Origin: Bacteroidota bacterium
GTDB taxonomy: Bacteria > Bacteroidota > Bacteroidia > Bacteroidales > F082
NCBI GenBank assembly: GCA_009773165.1
Contig: WOUZ01000011.1
Coordinates: forward strand, 1 to 64,000
Direction of reading: 5' to 3'
Length of the DNA stretch: 64,000 bases
Shown here: piece by piece, positions 63,101 to 64,000 of the stretch
How the letters are laid out: each line of letters begins with the position of its first letter
Position numbering within the stretch: position 1 is the first letter of the stretch
Position numbers and translations under genes: made by a program
Notes under the pieces: model-generated
What the model was told of the DNA's origin: nothing
The model's database searches: none
What the model saw: the letters and a program-made list of their open reading frames with translations, nothing else

Positions 63101-63472
63101 ATAAATGTAATATATGTCTTGAAAATCGGAGTGGATAAATTTGGTGATCTTATTATCAATAAATACTTGTTTGCTACTTTCAAGCAACAAACATGCAGTT
63201 TGGTTGATATCTTTAATAATACCGTTTGAATTAACAATTAAATAGCCAATTGGTGCATTATCAAACAAATCAAGATATCGGTCGTTACTTTGCTGCAGTT
63301 GGCTTTGTGATTGAAGAAGCTCCTGATTCTGATGTTCGAGTTCGATTTGAAATATGGAAAGCTCTTCGACCAATACTTTCATATCGGTTTCATACAAAGA
63401 AGGGTCGATCTTCTTTCCTTTTCTTAGCTCATCTTTAGCTCGTTCTCGAAGGGTTTTGGAATTATCGTCCAT
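60179..63472 (-). CDS. hybrid sensor histidine kinase with five PAS domains
   Basis: A 1097-residue cytoplasmic hybrid kinase with no membrane helix. After a short N-terminal coiled coil come five PAS/PAC units at roughly 60-180, 200-310, 325-440, 455-575 and 590-705, each closing with a DITERK-like tag. HisKA has its phosphoacceptor in [18 protein letters not shown] near residue 735. The ATPase domain follows ([18 protein letters not shown], then GAGLGLAISKSYIEMLGG), and a C-terminal receiver has LKILIAEDDEASE near residue 981 and phosphoacceptor D near 1027 (LILMDIRMPEMGG). Inputs could be oxygen, light or redox through PAS cofactors, none identifiable here. The next gene upstream, on the same strand, is another PAS protein. 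Confidence 0.92.
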   Translation of the reverse strand: MDDNSKTLRERAKDELRKGKKIDPSLYETDMKVLVEELSIFQIELEHQNQELLQSQSQLQQSNDRYLDLFDNAPIGYLIVNSNGIIKDINQTACLLLESSKQVFIDNKITKFIHSDFQDIYYIYFRTLFNQKHQQTCDVKLKKSNNSYFYARIQGIRQTQLMDNDPEFRLAIIDVSIQKEMELKLLLAKEKAEINENKFRVLFEKSPDIITISNAKGDYVDCNDANLIFHNIASIEELKKYTTTDSYLNPTEREGIVAELLKNGFIRNSEIRFKSLNSDKIADCLVSVDVIKFENEEELFISSIRDITERKHAEIKIKEDEARYRSLLDNLEAGIVVHAPDTSIIVSNPRAAELLGLSNDQMRGKVAIDPAWKFVHEDNTPLTLDEYPVNRIVTGRQPIKNQILGIHQSDKTEIVWVTVNGFPVIDNIGRIIEIVISFINITERKLAEESLRESEKRYAFIANNTNDVIWALSLATGKFTFVSPSVQKLRGYTPDEVINQTFADSLTPESLQKATALIQGRLANRKPGDTSSYVSITFADQPCKDGSVVSTEVVGSMIFDENGAPVEVIGVSRDITERKRAEQALLESEEKFREMANLLPQIIFESDSGGYLTYVNKNAYDIFGYPQDYPILGKSSLDFYTPESRLKAIENINKKVTGNQESVSNEYEMLRKNGSTFSALVYSNPIIKEGKSVGLRGIIVNISELKQIEQELIKAKERAEESDRLKSAFLANMSHEIRTPMNGILGFSEILKEPNLTGDEQQKCISMIEKSGVRMLNIINNIVDISRIEAGLMNLNINETSINDQIEYIYTFFKPEVEAKGMKLRFNTPLTAKEATITSDREKVYAILTNIVKNAIKYSKEGTIEMGYSLKADSKPMELEFYVKDTGIGIPKHRQEAIFERFIQADIADTMAYQGAGLGLAISKSYIEMLGGKIWVESDEGIGSTFYFTLPYTIDTTKETVSQQLVDSNKEDQVRKLKILIAEDDEASEVLLEKTMQKFAEEIIKVTTGTEAIEACQKNPDIDLILMDIRMPEMGGYEATRKIRAFNKDVVIIAQTAYGLQGDREKSIKSGCNDYITKPISKAELQAVIQKYFGEKV

Positions 63473-63505
63473 AACTCATTTTTTTAAATGTCATAACAAA
63501 GCTAT

Positions 63506-64000
63506 TTATTCTCTTTTCTCATTGGTAATATTCATTACAATACCACGTAGAAGCTTGGGCTTACCATGCTCATTACGCCCAACAATTGCACCTTTATCTC
63601 TACACCATAGGTAATTACCGTTTTTGTGTTTTATCCAGTATTCAATAAAATAGTTATCTGCTTTACCCTCTAAATGGTCTTTCATGGCGGTCATTGCCTT
63701 CGGATAATCATCAGGATGGATGTATTTTGTCCATGCTTCGAAGCCGTTGCCAATTTCTTCTTTTGTATATCCAAGCATGGAATATTTTGCTGTACCTGTT
63801 TTAAACTTATTGAACTCGCAATCCCATTCCCACCACGACATGCCGCCCATTTCGAGAGCACTTTCGACTCGTTTCCGATCGGTAATATCCTGAGCTGCAC
63901 CCCAAAGACCAATTGTTTTTCCTTCTTTATCCAGTATTGTTTCACCACGCACCCACATCCACCCATTGCTTCCATCAATTCGTAATGTTTTCAGTTCAAG
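63506..64000 (-). CDS. PAS-domain protein, partial (5' end beyond window)
   Basis: The frame stays open to the window edge, so this is the C-terminal part of a longer protein. Visible are the end of one PAS/PAC unit (WMWVRGETILDKEGKTIGLW, then AAQDITDRK) and one complete PAS_3-type unit (WWEWDCEFNKF, then YIHPDDYPKAMTAM, then GNYLWCRDKGAIVGR). The protein stops right after this PAC motif (MNITNEKRE), without a kinase domain at its end. It ends 33 bases before the five-PAS hybrid kinase and is likely co-transcribed. It may be a PAS-only partner, or carry an output domain at its N-terminus outside the window. Confidence 0.75.
   Translation of the reverse strand, partial: LELKTLRIDGSNGWMWVRGETILDKEGKTIGLWGAAQDITDRKRVESALEMGGMSWWEWDCEFNKFKTGTAKYSMLGYTKEEIGNGFEAWTKYIHPDDYPKAMTAMKDHLEGKADNYFIEYWIKHKNGNYLWCRDKGAIVGRNEHGKPKLLRGIVMNITNEKRE

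Overview
The window is chromosomal DNA of a Bacteroidota bacterium, probably from the Bacteroidales or a neighbouring order. The evidence is AT-rich DNA, phylum-type promoters (TTTG then about 20 nt then TAnnTTTG), little Shine-Dalgarno, a TamB gene followed by a BamA-like lipoprotein (TamL), a GWxTD-domain protein, LruC-domain lipoproteins and proteins with type IX secretion (T9SS) C-terminal domains. The species cannot be named from the sequence.

Positions 1-15.6 kb look like an integrated accessory island. It carries a DUF2971 gene and a small membrane protein separated by an attC-like hairpin, then a four-gene type II restriction-modification operon (controller, HTH-fused methyltransferase, a possible nuclease, and a TdeIII-like endonuclease). 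Next come a WYL-family-like regulator divergent from a vWA / DUF932 / lipoprotein cluster, a DEDDh exonuclease, two DNA-binding proteins, and a tyrosine recombinase that faces the 3' end of tRNA-Ser(UGA). The recombinase promoter sits among repeated GGATACCT octamers. The other end of the island was not found and may lie before position 1.

Positions 16-32.9 kb are mostly housekeeping and envelope genes: GWxTD protein, lipid A-type acyltransferase and glycosyltransferase, aroQ, smpB, a periplasmic thioredoxin-like protein, two LruC lipoproteins that share an upstream 12-bp palindrome type, TerC and DedA membrane proteins, NDH-2, a BrkB-type membrane protein, an FNR-like reductase and a bacterioferritin with an altered ferroxidase site. 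Positions 33-42.8 kb hold tamL-tamB and stress or unknown small proteins. Positions 43-50.5 kb hold a secreted subtilase, a small Pro/Gly-rich membrane-anchored protein, a TylF-like methyltransferase, tRNA-Gly(CCC), and an EutB-EutC fusion with an export signal.

Positions 51-64 kb are rich in signal transduction. The most interesting locus is 55.7-59.5 kb. There a stand-alone CarH-like B12-binding protein, with the W-x9-EH and ExHxxG motifs of B12 photoreceptors but no DNA-binding domain, is followed by an unknown 153-residue protein, a soluble histidine kinase and a receiver-kinase hybrid. This suggests a light- or B12-responsive two-component system. A HipB-like antitoxin with a truncated HipS/HipA-N-like fragment lies just upstream, and near-identical short direct repeats bracket the whole block. 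A five-PAS hybrid kinase and a PAS-only partner close the window.
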